Shown: positions 17,987 through 26,360 of the stretch, one piece after another | Position numbering within the stretch: position 1 is the stretch's first letter | Layout: each line of letters starts with the position of its first letter | Assembly (NCBI RefSeq): GCF_004118975.1 | Contig: NZ_CP035376.1 | Span: 992,001 to 1,056,000 of the forward strand | Direction: 5' to 3' | DNA: 64,000 nucleotides | Source: Luteimonas sp. YGD11-2 | Lineage (GTDB): Bacteria > Pseudomonadota > Gammaproteobacteria > Xanthomonadales > Xanthomonadaceae | Notes under the pieces: model-generated | What the model was told of the DNA's origin: nothing | Database searches by the model: none | What the model saw: the letters and a program-made list of their open reading frames with translations, nothing else | Translations under genes and position numbers: made by a program

Positions 17987-18439
17987 ATGCAAGCCTATTT
18001 CTGGGTCAAGACCTTCCACATCGTGTTCGTGGTTGCCTTCATGGCGGCGGCGTTCTACCTGCCGCGCATACTCGTCAACATTGCCGAGGCGGGCGCCGAA
18101 TCCGCAGTGCGCGATCGCCTGGTGCTGATGGGCCGGCGGCTGTACCGCTTCGGCCATTCCATGTTCGGCTTCGCGTTCGTGCTGGGGCTGGTGCTGTGGC
18201 TGGGCTACCGCATGTTCGACGGTTTCCCGACGATGGTCGGGCCGGGCACCGGCTGGCTGCACGCCAAGTTGCTGCTGGTGGTGCTGCTGATGGTGCACTT
18301 CGTCATTGCCGGGCGCTGGCTCAAGGGCGCCGGGGCGGGGCGTGCCGTGCCGTCGTCGCGCGCGCTGCGCTGGTTCAACGAACTGCCGGTGCTGGGGTTG
18401 ATCGTGGTGGTCTGGCTGGTGCTGGCCAAGCCGTTCTAG
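17987..18439 (+). CDS. hemJ: HemJ-type protoporphyrinogen IX oxidase / UPF0093 membrane protein
   Basis: This 150-residue protein has four membrane helices and matches the HemJ (UPF0093) family, which oxidises protoporphyrinogen IX in the penultimate step of heme synthesis. Characteristic features are an N-terminal KTFHIVFVVAFMAAAFYLPR with its conserved histidine, a central WLHAKLLLVVLLMVHF with the conserved His-Ala-Lys, and the C-terminal ALRWFNELPVL. ATG 17987 has AAGGA 8 bases upstream. It is divergent from the methyltransferase gene. CopD-like proteins are related, but the conserved LHAKL and RWFNE motifs favour HemJ. Confidence 0.88.
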   Translation: MQAYFWVKTFHIVFVVAFMAAAFYLPRILVNIAEAGAESAVRDRLVLMGRRLYRFGHSMFGFAFVLGLVLWLGYRMFDGFPTMVGPGTGWLHAKLLLVVLLMVHFVIAGRWLKGAGAGRAVPSSRALRWFNELPVLGLIVVVWLVLAKPF

Positions 18440-18513
18440 GCGTGTATTCACGAGGCATTAACATGTCGCTCTCGCATTATCCGATTGCGGCCGAAGGGGC
18501 GCAGCGTTTTCAC

Positions 18514-18518
18514 GGAGG
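18514..18518 (+). promoter_or_regulatory. Shine-Dalgarno choosing between two ATGs
   Basis: GGAGG abuts ATG 18519 directly but lies 6 bases before in-frame ATG 18525. Proper spacing therefore favours ATG 18525 as the start of the small exported protein. Confidence 0.7.
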
Positions 18519-18524
18519 ATGACG

Positions 18525-18872
18525 ATGAGTAAGGTTCACACCTTGGTTGTGTCTGCCACATTGGCGGTCGCCTGCACGTTTTTAGCACCTGCGGTGAATG
18601 CAGCTCCTGGTTCACAAGATCTGGGGCGGATGATTCAGCAGTTAGAGAATAATGCTAACGCGCGCGGCATTCAGATTAGCGACATAAAAATCAGTCGGAA
18701 TGTTAGTGCAGCGGATGTGGGACGCCAACAGTCGAGCTGTACCGCGACCGCTACTATCTCTATCCCGGGGGGTACCGGTGTGGAGTTGTCCGCGACCGCG
18801 CCCACGTGCGGAGAGGCAATTCGGATGCTGGAAGAGGCAATTAATCAGTACTTCTTCAGCCTGATTCGATAG
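18525..18872 (+). CDS. Small exported protein in a low-GC patch, function unknown
   Basis: This 115-residue protein has a clear Sec signal peptide (MSKVHTLVVSATLAVACTF, cleavage after VNA before APGS). The mature part is about 88 residues with two cysteines (SSCTAT and APTCGEA) that could form a disulfide. I do not recognise the family. The start at 18525 is set by GGAGG 6 bases upstream. Base use differs from the neighbours: the gene is near 50% GC by eye and uses AT-rich codons (TTA, ATA, AAT) that are nearly absent elsewhere. This suggests recent acquisition, although no mobility gene is adjacent. Confidence 0.72.
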   Translation: MSKVHTLVVSATLAVACTFLAPAVNAAPGSQDLGRMIQQLENNANARGIQISDIKISRNVSAADVGRQQSSCTATATISIPGGTGVELSATAPTCGEAIRMLEEAINQYFFSLIR

Positions 18873-18933
18873 CAAGCTGGGCTGCTGAGCAACGGAGGCG
18901 TTGTCGAAACCGACAGCGCCTTTTGATGTTCCG

Positions 18934-19080
18934 TTATGACACCGAACCCTTGGAGCGCTGGTCGGGCGTCTCTCTCATGCGGTTGCGGCGCAGCAGCCAC
19001 ACCATCGCCAGGATGACTGCCGCGGGGATCGCGACCAGCAACAGCAGAACGAGCCCATTCCAGGGGTCGAAACCTCCCAT
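18934..19080 (-). CDS. 48-residue single-span membrane protein
   Basis: This small gene lies between the low-GC gene and bdhA. It reads MGGFDPWNGLVLLLLVAI, continues as PAAVILAMVWLL, then RRNRMRETPD and a polar tail: a single hydrophobic helix followed by positive charges, which predicts the N-terminus outside and the C-terminus in the cytoplasm. ATG 19080 is preceded by GGGAGGAG (19087-19094, 6-base spacing), an excellent ribosome site, which supports genuine translation. The family is unrecognised. The tryptophan-rich start and helix are typical of small bacterial membrane regulators, but no function is assigned. Confidence 0.7.
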   Translation of the reverse strand: MGGFDPWNGLVLLLLVAIPAAVILAMVWLLRRNRMRETPDQRSKGSVS

Positions 19081-19210
19081 ACCCAACTCCTCCCTCGTCT
19101 CGGGCCGTCAGCGAGCGGCGGGAGCGCCGGTCTGTCCGTGACGGGTCCACCCGCCCGATCCTAACCGGCTCGCGCCACGCGTGTTGTTGCACTGCCGCGA
19201 AGCGCGCCCG

Positions 19211-19996
19211 CTACTGCATGAACCAGCCGTGGCTCACGGTGATGCTCTGGCCGGTCAGTGCGTTGGTCTCGAACGCGGCCAGCATCAGCGCCACATTGGC
19301 GACATCGTCCACGGTGGTGAACTCGCCATCCACGGTGTCCTTGAGCATGATGTTCTTCACCACTTCGTCCTCGCTGATGCCGAGCTCGCGCGCCTGCTCG
19401 GGGATCTGTTTCTCCACCAGCGGCGTACGCACGAAGCCGGGGCAGATGACATTGGCGCGCACGCCGTATTCGGCGCCTTCCTTCGCTACCGTGCGTGCCA
19501 GCCCGAGCAGCCCGTGCTTGGCGGTGACGTAGGGCGCCTTGAGCTTCGATGCCAGGTGCGAGTGCACCGAGCCCATGTAGATGATCGCGCCGCCGTCGCG
19601 GCGCTTCTCCATGTCGCGCAGGCATTCGCGGGTGGTGAGGAAGGATCCGTCGAGATGGATCGCCAGCAGCTTCTTCCAGTCGGCGTAGCTGAAGTCGGTG
19701 ATCCGGTTGACGATCTGGATGCCGGCATTGGCGACCAGCACGTCGACCCTGCCCCAGGCATCGACCACGCAGGCGATGCCGTCGACGACCTGCTGTTCAT
19801 CGGTGACGTCCATCGCCACCGCCATCGCGTGGCCGCCGTCCGCGCGGATGCGCGCAGCGGCCGCTTCGGCACTGTCGTAGCGCAGATCGGCGATGGCGAC
19901 CCTGCCGCCCGCCTGCGCATACACCTCGGCAATGCGTAGGCCTATGCCGCTGGCGGCGCCGGTGACCACGCAGACCTTGCCGTCGAGTCGGTTCAT
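19211..19996 (-). CDS. bdhA: 3-hydroxybutyrate dehydrogenase (SDR family)
   Basis: This 261-residue short-chain dehydrogenase matches 3-hydroxybutyrate dehydrogenase, which converts 3-hydroxybutyrate to acetoacetate with NAD+. The cofactor motif is TGAASGIG (residues 12-19), with NAG in [10 protein letters not shown]. The catalytic Ser lies in [11 protein letters not shown] and the YxxxK pair in APYVTAKHG. The later [18 protein letters not shown] and the C-terminal SHGWFMQ are typical of bacterial BDH. ATG 19996 has GAGGAG 8 bases upstream. With the phaZ gene about 2 kb away it forms a PHB-mobilising pair. Confidence 0.93.
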   Translation of the reverse strand: MNRLDGKVCVVTGAASGIGLRIAEVYAQAGGRVAIADLRYDSAEAAAARIRADGGHAMAVAMDVTDEQQVVDGIACVVDAWGRVDVLVANAGIQIVNRITDFSYADWKKLLAIHLDGSFLTTRECLRDMEKRRDGGAIIYMGSVHSHLASKLKAPYVTAKHGLLGLARTVAKEGAEYGVRANVICPGFVRTPLVEKQIPEQARELGISEDEVVKNIMLKDTVDGEFTTVDDVANVALMLAAFETNALTGQSITVSHGWFMQ

Positions 19997-20115
19997 CGCA
20001 TTCGCTCCTCACAGGTATGTGGCGAGGATAGCGAAGCGGCGTCCGGCAGCCTGTCGTACCAAAGGGCAGGACCTGGGGCCGCAGCCGGCCTCGCGAAGCG
20101 GCGGACCCGGCCGTC

Positions 20116-20135
20116 ACTCCCGCGAAGGCGGGAGT
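20116..20135. repeat. Short palindrome of dispersed REP type
   Basis: ACTCCCGC and GCGGGAGT form an 8-bp stem around GAAG. Xanthomonad genomes carry many such CCCGCGAAGGCGGG elements between genes. This one lies between the bdhA start and the alkaline phosphatase 3' end, and could also serve as a weak transcription stop. Confidence 0.6.
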
Positions 20136-20215
20136 CCGGGGATCGGCAGCCCGGCACCATCGTCAATGGATTTCCGCCAAGGGGAATGCCGGTTCACGGC
20201 CGATGCGTCACCCGC

Positions 20216-21910
20216 TCAATCCAGCCGCGCGCGCGGCCCGAACCCGAAGTCCGCCGGATCCGGCAGTACCACCGGCACGCCGTCGTCCGTGCACAGGCCC
20301 TGCGCGCACAGCCGCTCGCGCAGGCGCGGGGTGGCCTGCACCATGAAGTGGAACAGGACGTGCTGTTCGACGTTGCCACGCACCGCCTGCGCACCCGGGC
20401 CGCGCGCCCAGATGCCGACGTCCTCGCCGCCGTGGGTCTCGCTCGACAGCGGCAGCGTGGCTTCCTGCATGTAATCCGGATGCGTGGTGTCCACGTCGCT
20501 CAGGTCCGGGCGGCCATGCGCGGCCTCGAAGCCGCTGCCGACATGGAAGAAGGTCTTCGGGCCTTCGGCCTGCGCACCGCTGGCGCCGGTATAGCCGGGG
20601 CCGTTGGCATAACCCAGCGTGGTGTAGGGCAGGCCCAGTGCGTCGCGGGCGTAGCCGGTGGTTGCGTCCTCGCCGCTGCTGCCGACCACCTTGCCCAGGA
20701 TCGGATTGCCGCGTGCCGGGTAGCCGGCAAAGGTGAGGGTATGGGCGTGGTCGGCGGTGACCAGGATCAGCGTATCCGCGGCGTCGGTGGCATCCACGGC
20801 TGCCTGCACCGCAGCCGCCAGCGCGATGGTGTCGGTAAGCGCGCGGTGCGCATTGCCGTAGTGGTGGGCATGGTCGATGCGGCCACCTTCCACCAGCAGG
20901 AAGTAGCCGTCGCCGGCGTCGCGCAGGCGGTCGATGGCTTCCGAGGTCAGTTCGGCCAGGCTGGGCTCGCCGGTGTCACCCGCGCGGTCGTGTTCGAAGT
21001 GCAGGTGGTCGTATTCGAACAGGCCCAGCACCGGGGTGCGCCCGCGCGCGGCCTCGAGCTGCTCCCGGTTCCAGACATAGGCGCCGCCGGGGTGGCGCGC
21101 CTGCCAGTCGGCAATCAGGTCGCGGCCGTCCAGGCGCAGGCCGACCTTGTCATCCCATTCCGGGTCGCGCTCGCCGGCGGGCATGAAATAGCGGCGGCCG
21201 CCGCCGAACACCACGTCGGGCCCGCGCCCCGGCATTTCCACGAGCTGGCGGGCGAGGTCCGTACAGCCGGCATCGATCGCATCCTGCGGCAGGTGCACGT
21301 CGCCTTCCCAGTTGCGGTCCGGCGAATGGCCGTAGGTGGCGGCGGGGGTGGCGTGGGTGATGCGGGTGGTGGTGACGATGCCGGTGGCCATGCCGGCACT
21401 CTCGGCGAGGTCGCGGATCGACAGCAGCGCATTGCCTGCAAGGTCGGTGCAGTCCGCGCGTGCACGCGCCTGGCCGACGCCGATGACGCCGGCGCGGGTC
21501 TTGGCGCCGGTGGCCATCGCGGTCATGGTGCCGGCGGAATCCGGCGTCTGCATGTCGGTGTTGTAGGTGCGTGCGAACGCGGTGTGCGGGAATGCCTCCC
21601 AGCTCAGCAACCGCTCCTCGCCCGGCGCGCCGTCGCGCTGTCCGGCAAGGATGCGCGCCGCCGCGACCGTGGTCAGGCTCATGCCGTCGCCCACGAACAG
21701 GATCACATTGCGCGCGCGGCCCTCCATCGCGCCGCGTTGCGCGGCCGCGGCGGCGCCACTGCGGAACCACCAGGCGGCGGTTTCGCCGTCCGGGCGGTCG
21801 ATCGCCGGGACCGTCACCGGTGCAATCGGCGTCTCCGGGTGGGGCGCACGCTGCGGAGCGGCGCAGGCGGCCAGCAGGGCCGCCACGCAGAACAGTGGAA
21901 TCTTGTGCAT
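20216..21910 (-). CDS. Alkaline phosphatase, predicted lipoprotein
   Basis: This 564-residue member of the alkaline phosphatase superfamily (PhoA type) releases phosphate from phosphomonoesters. Key features are NVILFVGDGMSLTT (metal-binding Asp), MQTPDSAGTMTAMATG with the nucleophile Ser of the Asp-Ser-Ala motif, VEGGRIDHAHHYGN, ILVTADHAHTLTF, and a late ETHGGEDVGIWA that supplies the last zinc His. ATG 21910 gives a lipoprotein signal (CVAALLAAC). Codons 25 and 11 positions upstream also offer ATGs in frame, and no start has a good ribosome site. Lipoprotein anchoring implies action at the envelope. It is divergent from a dicarboxylate/amino-acid symporter gene. Confidence 0.93.
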   Translation of the reverse strand: MHKIPLFCVAALLAACAAPQRAPHPETPIAPVTVPAIDRPDGETAAWWFRSGAAAAAQRGAMEGRARNVILFVGDGMSLTTVAAARILAGQRDGAPGEERLLSWEAFPHTAFARTYNTDMQTPDSAGTMTAMATGAKTRAGVIGVGQARARADCTDLAGNALLSIRDLAESAGMATGIVTTTRITHATPAATYGHSPDRNWEGDVHLPQDAIDAGCTDLARQLVEMPGRGPDVVFGGGRRYFMPAGERDPEWDDKVGLRLDGRDLIADWQARHPGGAYVWNREQLEAARGRTPVLGLFEYDHLHFEHDRAGDTGEPSLAELTSEAIDRLRDAGDGYFLLVEGGRIDHAHHYGNAHRALTDTIALAAAVQAAVDATDAADTLILVTADHAHTLTFAGYPARGNPILGKVVGSSGEDATTGYARDALGLPYTTLGYANGPGYTGASGAQAEGPKTFFHVGSGFEAAHGRPDLSDVDTTHPDYMQEATLPLSSETHGGEDVGIWARGPGAQAVRGNVEQHVLFHFMVQATPRLRERLCAQGLCTDDGVPVVLPDPADFGFGPRARLD

Positions 21911-22044
21911 GGAATGGAACGACAACGCGGGGAAGCCGCCCATTATGCGCTTCAGTGTTGCAGCCAGACGACTGCACCATGGCAACTGCTCCGGTATCGT
22001 CGCCCCCTTGTCTGCTGTCGGGCACCGTGCCCGGGGTGCCCCGA

Positions 22045-23337
22045 ATGTTGGACTGGTGGTTCCGTATCGCGTTCTGGAAGCGGGTGGCGGGCGGTTTCGT
22101 GCTCGGCGCCCTGGCCGGCTGGCTGCTCGGCCCGGCGGCCGAGACCTGGCTGCAGCCGCTGGGCACGCTGTACGTCAACCTGATCCGCATGATCGCGGTG
22201 CCGTTGGTGTTCTTCGCGGTGATGAATGCCGTGTCCGCGCTGCACGGGCAGCAGTCGATGGCGACCCTGGGGGGGCGCACCTTCGGCTGGTTCGCGGTGA
22301 CCGCCACCATCGCGGTGGGCGTGGCGCTGGGGGCGGCGTTCCTGTTCAACCCCGGCGTCGGGGTGACGCTGACCGCGCCGGTCGACTACCAGCCGCGTGA
22401 TGTCCCCACGCCGGTGCAGGTGCTGCTCGACATCGTGCCGACCAACCCGTTCGCGGCGCTGGCCGAAGGGCGCATCCTGCAGGTGATCTTCTTCGCCGGC
22501 CTGGTCGGCTTCGCGCTGGTGAAGCTGGGCGACCGCACCGAAGGCCTGCGCCGCCTGATCGGGCAGGCCAGTGACGTGATGATCCAGGTCACCCGCTTCG
22601 TGCTCGAGATCACCCCGATCGGCACCTTCGGCCTGATCGCGGGTCTGGTCGGCACCTACGGCTTCGAGCGCCTGCTGCCGCTGGGCAACTTCGTCATCGC
22701 GCTGTACGTGGCCTGCGCCTTCCACATCGTGGTGGTGTATGGCGGACTGCTGCTGACCCACGGGCTCAACCCGCTGAAGTTCTTCCGTGGCGCCGGGCCG
22801 GCGATGCAGGTGGCGTTCGTCAGTTCGTCGAGCTTCGCGGCGATGCCCGCGGCGATCCGTTCGGTCACCCACGGCCTCGGCGTGAACCGCGACTACGCCG
22901 CGTTCGCGGTGCCGCTGGGCGCCAGCATCAAGATGGATGGCTGCGGCGCGATCTACCCGACGCTGGCGGCGATCTTCGCCGCGCAGTACTACGGCATCGA
23001 GCTCAGCTTCGCCCAGTACGTGGCGATCCTGCTGGCCTCGGTGCTGGGGAGCTTCGGCACCGCTGGCGTGCCCGGCACCGCGGTGGTGATGGCGACCGTG
23101 GTGCTCAGTGCGGCCGGTTTGCCGCTGGAGGTGCTCGGCATCCTGCTCGCGATCGACCGCATCCTCGACATGATGCGCACGATGACCAACGTCACCGGGC
23201 AGATGCTGGTGCCGGTGCTGGTCGCGCGCGAGACCGGCCTGCTCGATCGCGAGGTCTACGAGCGTGCCGGCAGCAACCTCGGTATCGGCGGCGAGGACGC
23301 CGACGCGCCGGCCGTCCCCGTCGAGCGCAAGGGCTGA
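22045..23337 (+). CDS. DAACS-family dicarboxylate/amino acid:cation symporter
   Basis: This 430-residue transporter is of the glutamate/dicarboxylate:cation (DAACS, GltP/DctA) family. The conserved re-entrant loop appears as VSSSSFAAMPA (the serine-rich motif), the GASIKMDGCGAIYP loop replaces the usual GATxNMDG, and GTAGVPGTAVVM and DRILDMMRTMTNVTG complete the family pattern. ATG 22045 (MLDWWFRIAFWKRV) fits the family N-terminus. ATG 21979 upstream in frame is an alternative that would add 22 residues. The Asn-to-Lys change in the MDG loop could alter cation coupling (inference). The substrate may be a C4-dicarboxylate or acidic amino acid. Confidence 0.9.
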   Translation: MLDWWFRIAFWKRVAGGFVLGALAGWLLGPAAETWLQPLGTLYVNLIRMIAVPLVFFAVMNAVSALHGQQSMATLGGRTFGWFAVTATIAVGVALGAAFLFNPGVGVTLTAPVDYQPRDVPTPVQVLLDIVPTNPFAALAEGRILQVIFFAGLVGFALVKLGDRTEGLRRLIGQASDVMIQVTRFVLEITPIGTFGLIAGLVGTYGFERLLPLGNFVIALYVACAFHIVVVYGGLLLTHGLNPLKFFRGAGPAMQVAFVSSSSFAAMPAAIRSVTHGLGVNRDYAAFAVPLGASIKMDGCGAIYPTLAAIFAAQYYGIELSFAQYVAILLASVLGSFGTAGVPGTAVVMATVVLSAAGLPLEVLGILLAIDRILDMMRTMTNVTGQMLVPVLVARETGLLDREVYERAGSNLGIGGEDADAPAVPVERKG

Positions 23338-23372
23338 CGGCTGCCGGATTCCGGCCACCGCAGGCCCCGCGC

Positions 23373-23378
23373 TATAGT
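23373..23378 (+). promoter_or_regulatory. Possible -10 box of the M16 peptidase operon
   Basis: TATAGT lies about 39 bases upstream of ATG 23417, matching the -10 consensus at five of six positions. No convincing -35 is seen at the usual distance. Confidence 0.4.
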
Positions 23379-23416
23379 CGGCGCTCGGGCCCTGGGGAGG
23401 GCCAGGGAGACGACGT

Positions 23417-24838
23417 ATGCGTTGCAGAACAGTCCTGGGCGGCGCGCTCGCGCTGCTGGCATGGCTGGCGATCCCGGCTGCCGCACAGCAGCCTGACCGC
23501 TGGACGATGCCGATCCGCACCCACACCCTCGACAACGGGCTGACCGTGGTCGTGTCCGAGGACCGCAGCTCGCCGACCGTCGGCGTGAGCGTGGTCTACC
23601 ACGTCGGCATGCGGCTGGAGCCGGAAAACCGCACCGGCTTCGCCCACCTGTTCGAGCACCTGATGTTCCAGGGCACGCCGGTTGCTCCCAAAGGAACCTT
23701 CGACCGCGTGATCCAGGGCGGCGGCGGCATGCTCAACGGCTCCACCCGGCCCGATTACACCAACTACATCGAGACCGCACCGGTGTCGGCGTTGAAGCCG
23801 ATCCTGTGGCTGGAAGCGGACCGCATGAAGACGCTGGACTTCTCCCCGGCGAACCTGAAGAACCAGCAGGACGTGGTCAAGGAGGAGATCCGCGTCAACG
23901 TGCAGAACCAGCCCTACGGCCTGTTCTTCGTGTTCGACATGAACCGCCTGGCGTTCTCGAACTGGGCCAATGCCCACGACGGCTACGGCAGCTTCAAGGA
24001 TCTCGAGGGCGCCACGCTGGCCGATGTCGAGGGCTTCCATCGCGACTACTACGGGCCCAACAACGCGGTCATCGGCATCGTCGGCGATGTGTCCGCCGAC
24101 GAGGCGTTCGCGCTGGTGGAGGAGTATTTCGGTGGCATCCCGGCGCGGCCCACGCCCGACCGCCCGGACGTCTCCGAGCCGCTCAATACCGAAAGCCGGC
24201 GCGAGGCGCAGGCCGATGCGCTGGCGCAGGTGCCGGCGCTTGCGGTCGGCTGGAAGATGCCCGAGCGCGGCAGTGCCGACCATGCACCGATGGCGGTGCT
24301 GTCGCAGCTGCTGGCGGGCGGCGACGCCTCGCGGCTCTACCAGGGTCTGGTGAAGGGCCGCGAGCAGCTGATCAACCTCGACGGCGGCATGGGCTGGCCG
24401 CTGGGCCATGCCTGGGACTACGACGGTCCCACCCTGATGACGCTGTTCGCGCTGTACAAGCCGAACGTGGATCCGGACGCGGTGCTGGCGGCGATCGACG
24501 AGGAGATCGCGCGCATCGTCGCCGAGGGCGTGCCGGAAGACACGCTGGCCGCCGCCAAGACCAAGATGCTGGCCGACTACGTCAACGCGCTGGAGCCCTT
24601 CATCTCGCGCGCCGACGAGCTGGCCAAGGCGCAGCTGCTGTGGGGCGATGCGCAGACCCTCAACCGGGTGCCGGAATGGGTGCAGGCGGTGACCGTGGCT
24701 GAGGTGCAGCGCGTGGCACGCACCTATCTCACCGAAGGCAACCGCACCGTCATCGACCGCGTGCCGGCCGCGATGGCGCCCGCACGCGGCATCGCCGCGC
24801 CGGCCTCCGCGCCCGCCGCCGCCCCGACGCAGGACTGA
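23417..24838 (+). CDS. M16-family zinc peptidase, catalytic subunit
   Basis: This 473-residue secreted M16 (pitrilysin/insulinase) peptidase has a signal peptide (LGGALALLAWLAIPAAAQQ). The inverted zinc motif HxxEH appears as FAHLFEHLMFQG, with the downstream third-ligand Glu expected in VVKEEIRVNVQNQP. The conserved C-terminal region of the N-domain (GDVSADEAFALVEEYFG) is present. ATG 23417 is preceded by AGGGAGA. The paired gene 24849-26312 encodes a related protein without the motif, which matches the two-chain M16B arrangement. It probably degrades peptides in the periplasm. Confidence 0.93.
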   Translation: MRCRTVLGGALALLAWLAIPAAAQQPDRWTMPIRTHTLDNGLTVVVSEDRSSPTVGVSVVYHVGMRLEPENRTGFAHLFEHLMFQGTPVAPKGTFDRVIQGGGGMLNGSTRPDYTNYIETAPVSALKPILWLEADRMKTLDFSPANLKNQQDVVKEEIRVNVQNQPYGLFFVFDMNRLAFSNWANAHDGYGSFKDLEGATLADVEGFHRDYYGPNNAVIGIVGDVSADEAFALVEEYFGGIPARPTPDRPDVSEPLNTESRREAQADALAQVPALAVGWKMPERGSADHAPMAVLSQLLAGGDASRLYQGLVKGREQLINLDGGMGWPLGHAWDYDGPTLMTLFALYKPNVDPDAVLAAIDEEIARIVAEGVPEDTLAAAKTKMLADYVNALEPFISRADELAKAQLLWGDAQTLNRVPEWVQAVTVAEVQRVARTYLTEGNRTVIDRVPAAMAPARGIAAPASAPAAAPTQD

Positions 24839-24848
24839 GGACACCGCC

Positions 24849-26312
24849 ATGGCTATCCACAACCGTTCCGCCCGTGGCGCCATCCTGCGCCCGCTCGCCC
24901 TTGCCCTCGGCGCCTGCCTGTTCGCCGGCGTGGCCCACGCACAGCAGCCTGGCACGGCTCCGGTGGCCGCGCCGCCGACCGAACTGCCCGCCGGGCTGCC
25001 CGACTACGACGCCGACCGCGCGCTGCCCGAGCTCGGCCTGATCGAGCATCGCCTCGACAACGGCCTGACCGTCTGGGTGCTGCCGCGCCAGGGCGGACTG
25101 CCCAAGGTCAACTACGTGCTCGCCGTGCGCGGCGGCCTCGCCAGCGACCCGGAAGGGTTGCCCGGCATGTCCAACCTGCTGGCAGGGCTGCTGCAGGAAG
25201 GCACCGCCACCCGCAGCTCGGTGCAGATCGCCGAGGAGCTGCAGCGGCTGGGCGCCTCGATGGGCGCCAGCGCCAGCAGCGACGGCCTGCTGGTCATGGC
25301 GTCGGGCCTGTCCTCGTCGGCGCAGCCGCTGGCGGACCTGTTCGCCGACGTGGTGCGCAATCCGGCGTTCCCGGCCAACGAGGTGCAGCTGGCGAAGACC
25401 AATGCACTGCAGTCGCTGAAGGCGATGGAAGCCCAGCCCGGCTACCAGGCCAACCGCGCCATGGGCCGGGTGCTGTTCGGCGACCATCCCTACGGCAATA
25501 CGCTGCCGACCGAAGCCGGCATCACCGGCACCGACGTCACAGGCCTGCAGGCGGCGCACACGGCACGATTCCGTCCGGACCAGGCGCTGCTGGTGATCGC
25601 CGGTCCGGTGGACGGCGACCAGGCGCTGGCGCTGGCGCGCAGCGCGTTCGGCGACTGGAGCGGCGAGGGCGAGGCGATCGCCGCCGTGCCCGCGCCTGAC
25701 TATCCGCAACAGGCGCAATTCGTGCTGGTCCCGCGCGCGGGCAGCGTGCAGTCGGCGGTGCGCATCGGCCGCCCCGCCTTCGATGCCGACGACGACCGTG
25801 CGATCCCTGCAGCGCTGGCCAACACCATCCTCGGTGGCGGCTTCGACAGCCGGCTGATGCGCAACCTGCGCGAGGACAAGGGCTACACCTACGGCGCCGG
25901 CAGCAGTTTCGGCCTGCGCGCGCAGGGTGGCGCGTTCCAGGCCCAGGCCGACGTGCGCAATGAAGTGACCGGTGCCGCGATCGGCGAATTCCTCAAGGAG
26001 TTCGAGGCGATGCGTACGTCGGCGGTGCAGGCCGACGAGCTGCAGCGTGCCAAGCGCTACACCGCCGGCACCTATCTGTTCCAGAACCAGCTGCAGGGCG
26101 CAGTGGCTTCGGCGCTGGCGTCGAACTGGGTGCTCGGCCGCCCTGTCGACTACCTGAGCAGCTACGTCGACCGCACCAGCCGGGTGACCGCCGCGCAGGT
26201 GCAGGCGGTCGCGCGCGAGTTCTTCGACCCGGCGCGTCAGAGCATCGTCGTCGTGGGTGATGCCGGTGTCGCCGACCAGCTCACTCCGTACGGCGACTTC
26301 AGCGCCGATTGA
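24849..26312 (+). CDS. M16-family protein, non-catalytic partner
   Basis: This 487-residue M16-family protein has a signal peptide (LRPLALALGACLFAGVAHAQQ). Where the catalytic partner has HLFEH, this one has GMSNLLAGLLQEG, so the zinc ligands are missing. The Arg/Tyr pair typical of non-catalytic M16B chains may be the segment NLREDKGYTYGAGSSF. ATG 24849 follows the previous stop by 10 bases with GAGG 8 bases upstream, so the two are one operon. The second subunit is thought to complete the substrate chamber (family knowledge). Confidence 0.92.
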   Translation: MAIHNRSARGAILRPLALALGACLFAGVAHAQQPGTAPVAAPPTELPAGLPDYDADRALPELGLIEHRLDNGLTVWVLPRQGGLPKVNYVLAVRGGLASDPEGLPGMSNLLAGLLQEGTATRSSVQIAEELQRLGASMGASASSDGLLVMASGLSSSAQPLADLFADVVRNPAFPANEVQLAKTNALQSLKAMEAQPGYQANRAMGRVLFGDHPYGNTLPTEAGITGTDVTGLQAAHTARFRPDQALLVIAGPVDGDQALALARSAFGDWSGEGEAIAAVPAPDYPQQAQFVLVPRAGSVQSAVRIGRPAFDADDDRAIPAALANTILGGGFDSRLMRNLREDKGYTYGAGSSFGLRAQGGAFQAQADVRNEVTGAAIGEFLKEFEAMRTSAVQADELQRAKRYTAGTYLFQNQLQGAVASALASNWVLGRPVDYLSSYVDRTSRVTAAQVQAVAREFFDPARQSIVVVGDAGVADQLTPYGDFSAD

Positions 26313-26322
26313 CGGCGGTGCC

Positions 26323-26352
26323 ATGCCGGCGGCGGGACACCGTCGCCGGCAT
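26323..26352. terminator. Hairpin between convergent genes, possible bidirectional terminator
   Basis: ATGCCGGCG (26323-26331) pairs with CGCCGGCAT (26344-26352) around a 12-base loop. It sits exactly between the convergent M16 and symporter genes. No T-run follows on either strand, so any stop would be weak or Rho-assisted. Confidence 0.4.
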
Positions 26353-26360
26353 CGCGGGAT

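Noticed and set aside
19997..20215. A coding region between bdhA and the phosphatase gene
   Set aside because: Short frames only, interrupted by the palindrome at 20116-20135; reads as intergenic repeat DNA.
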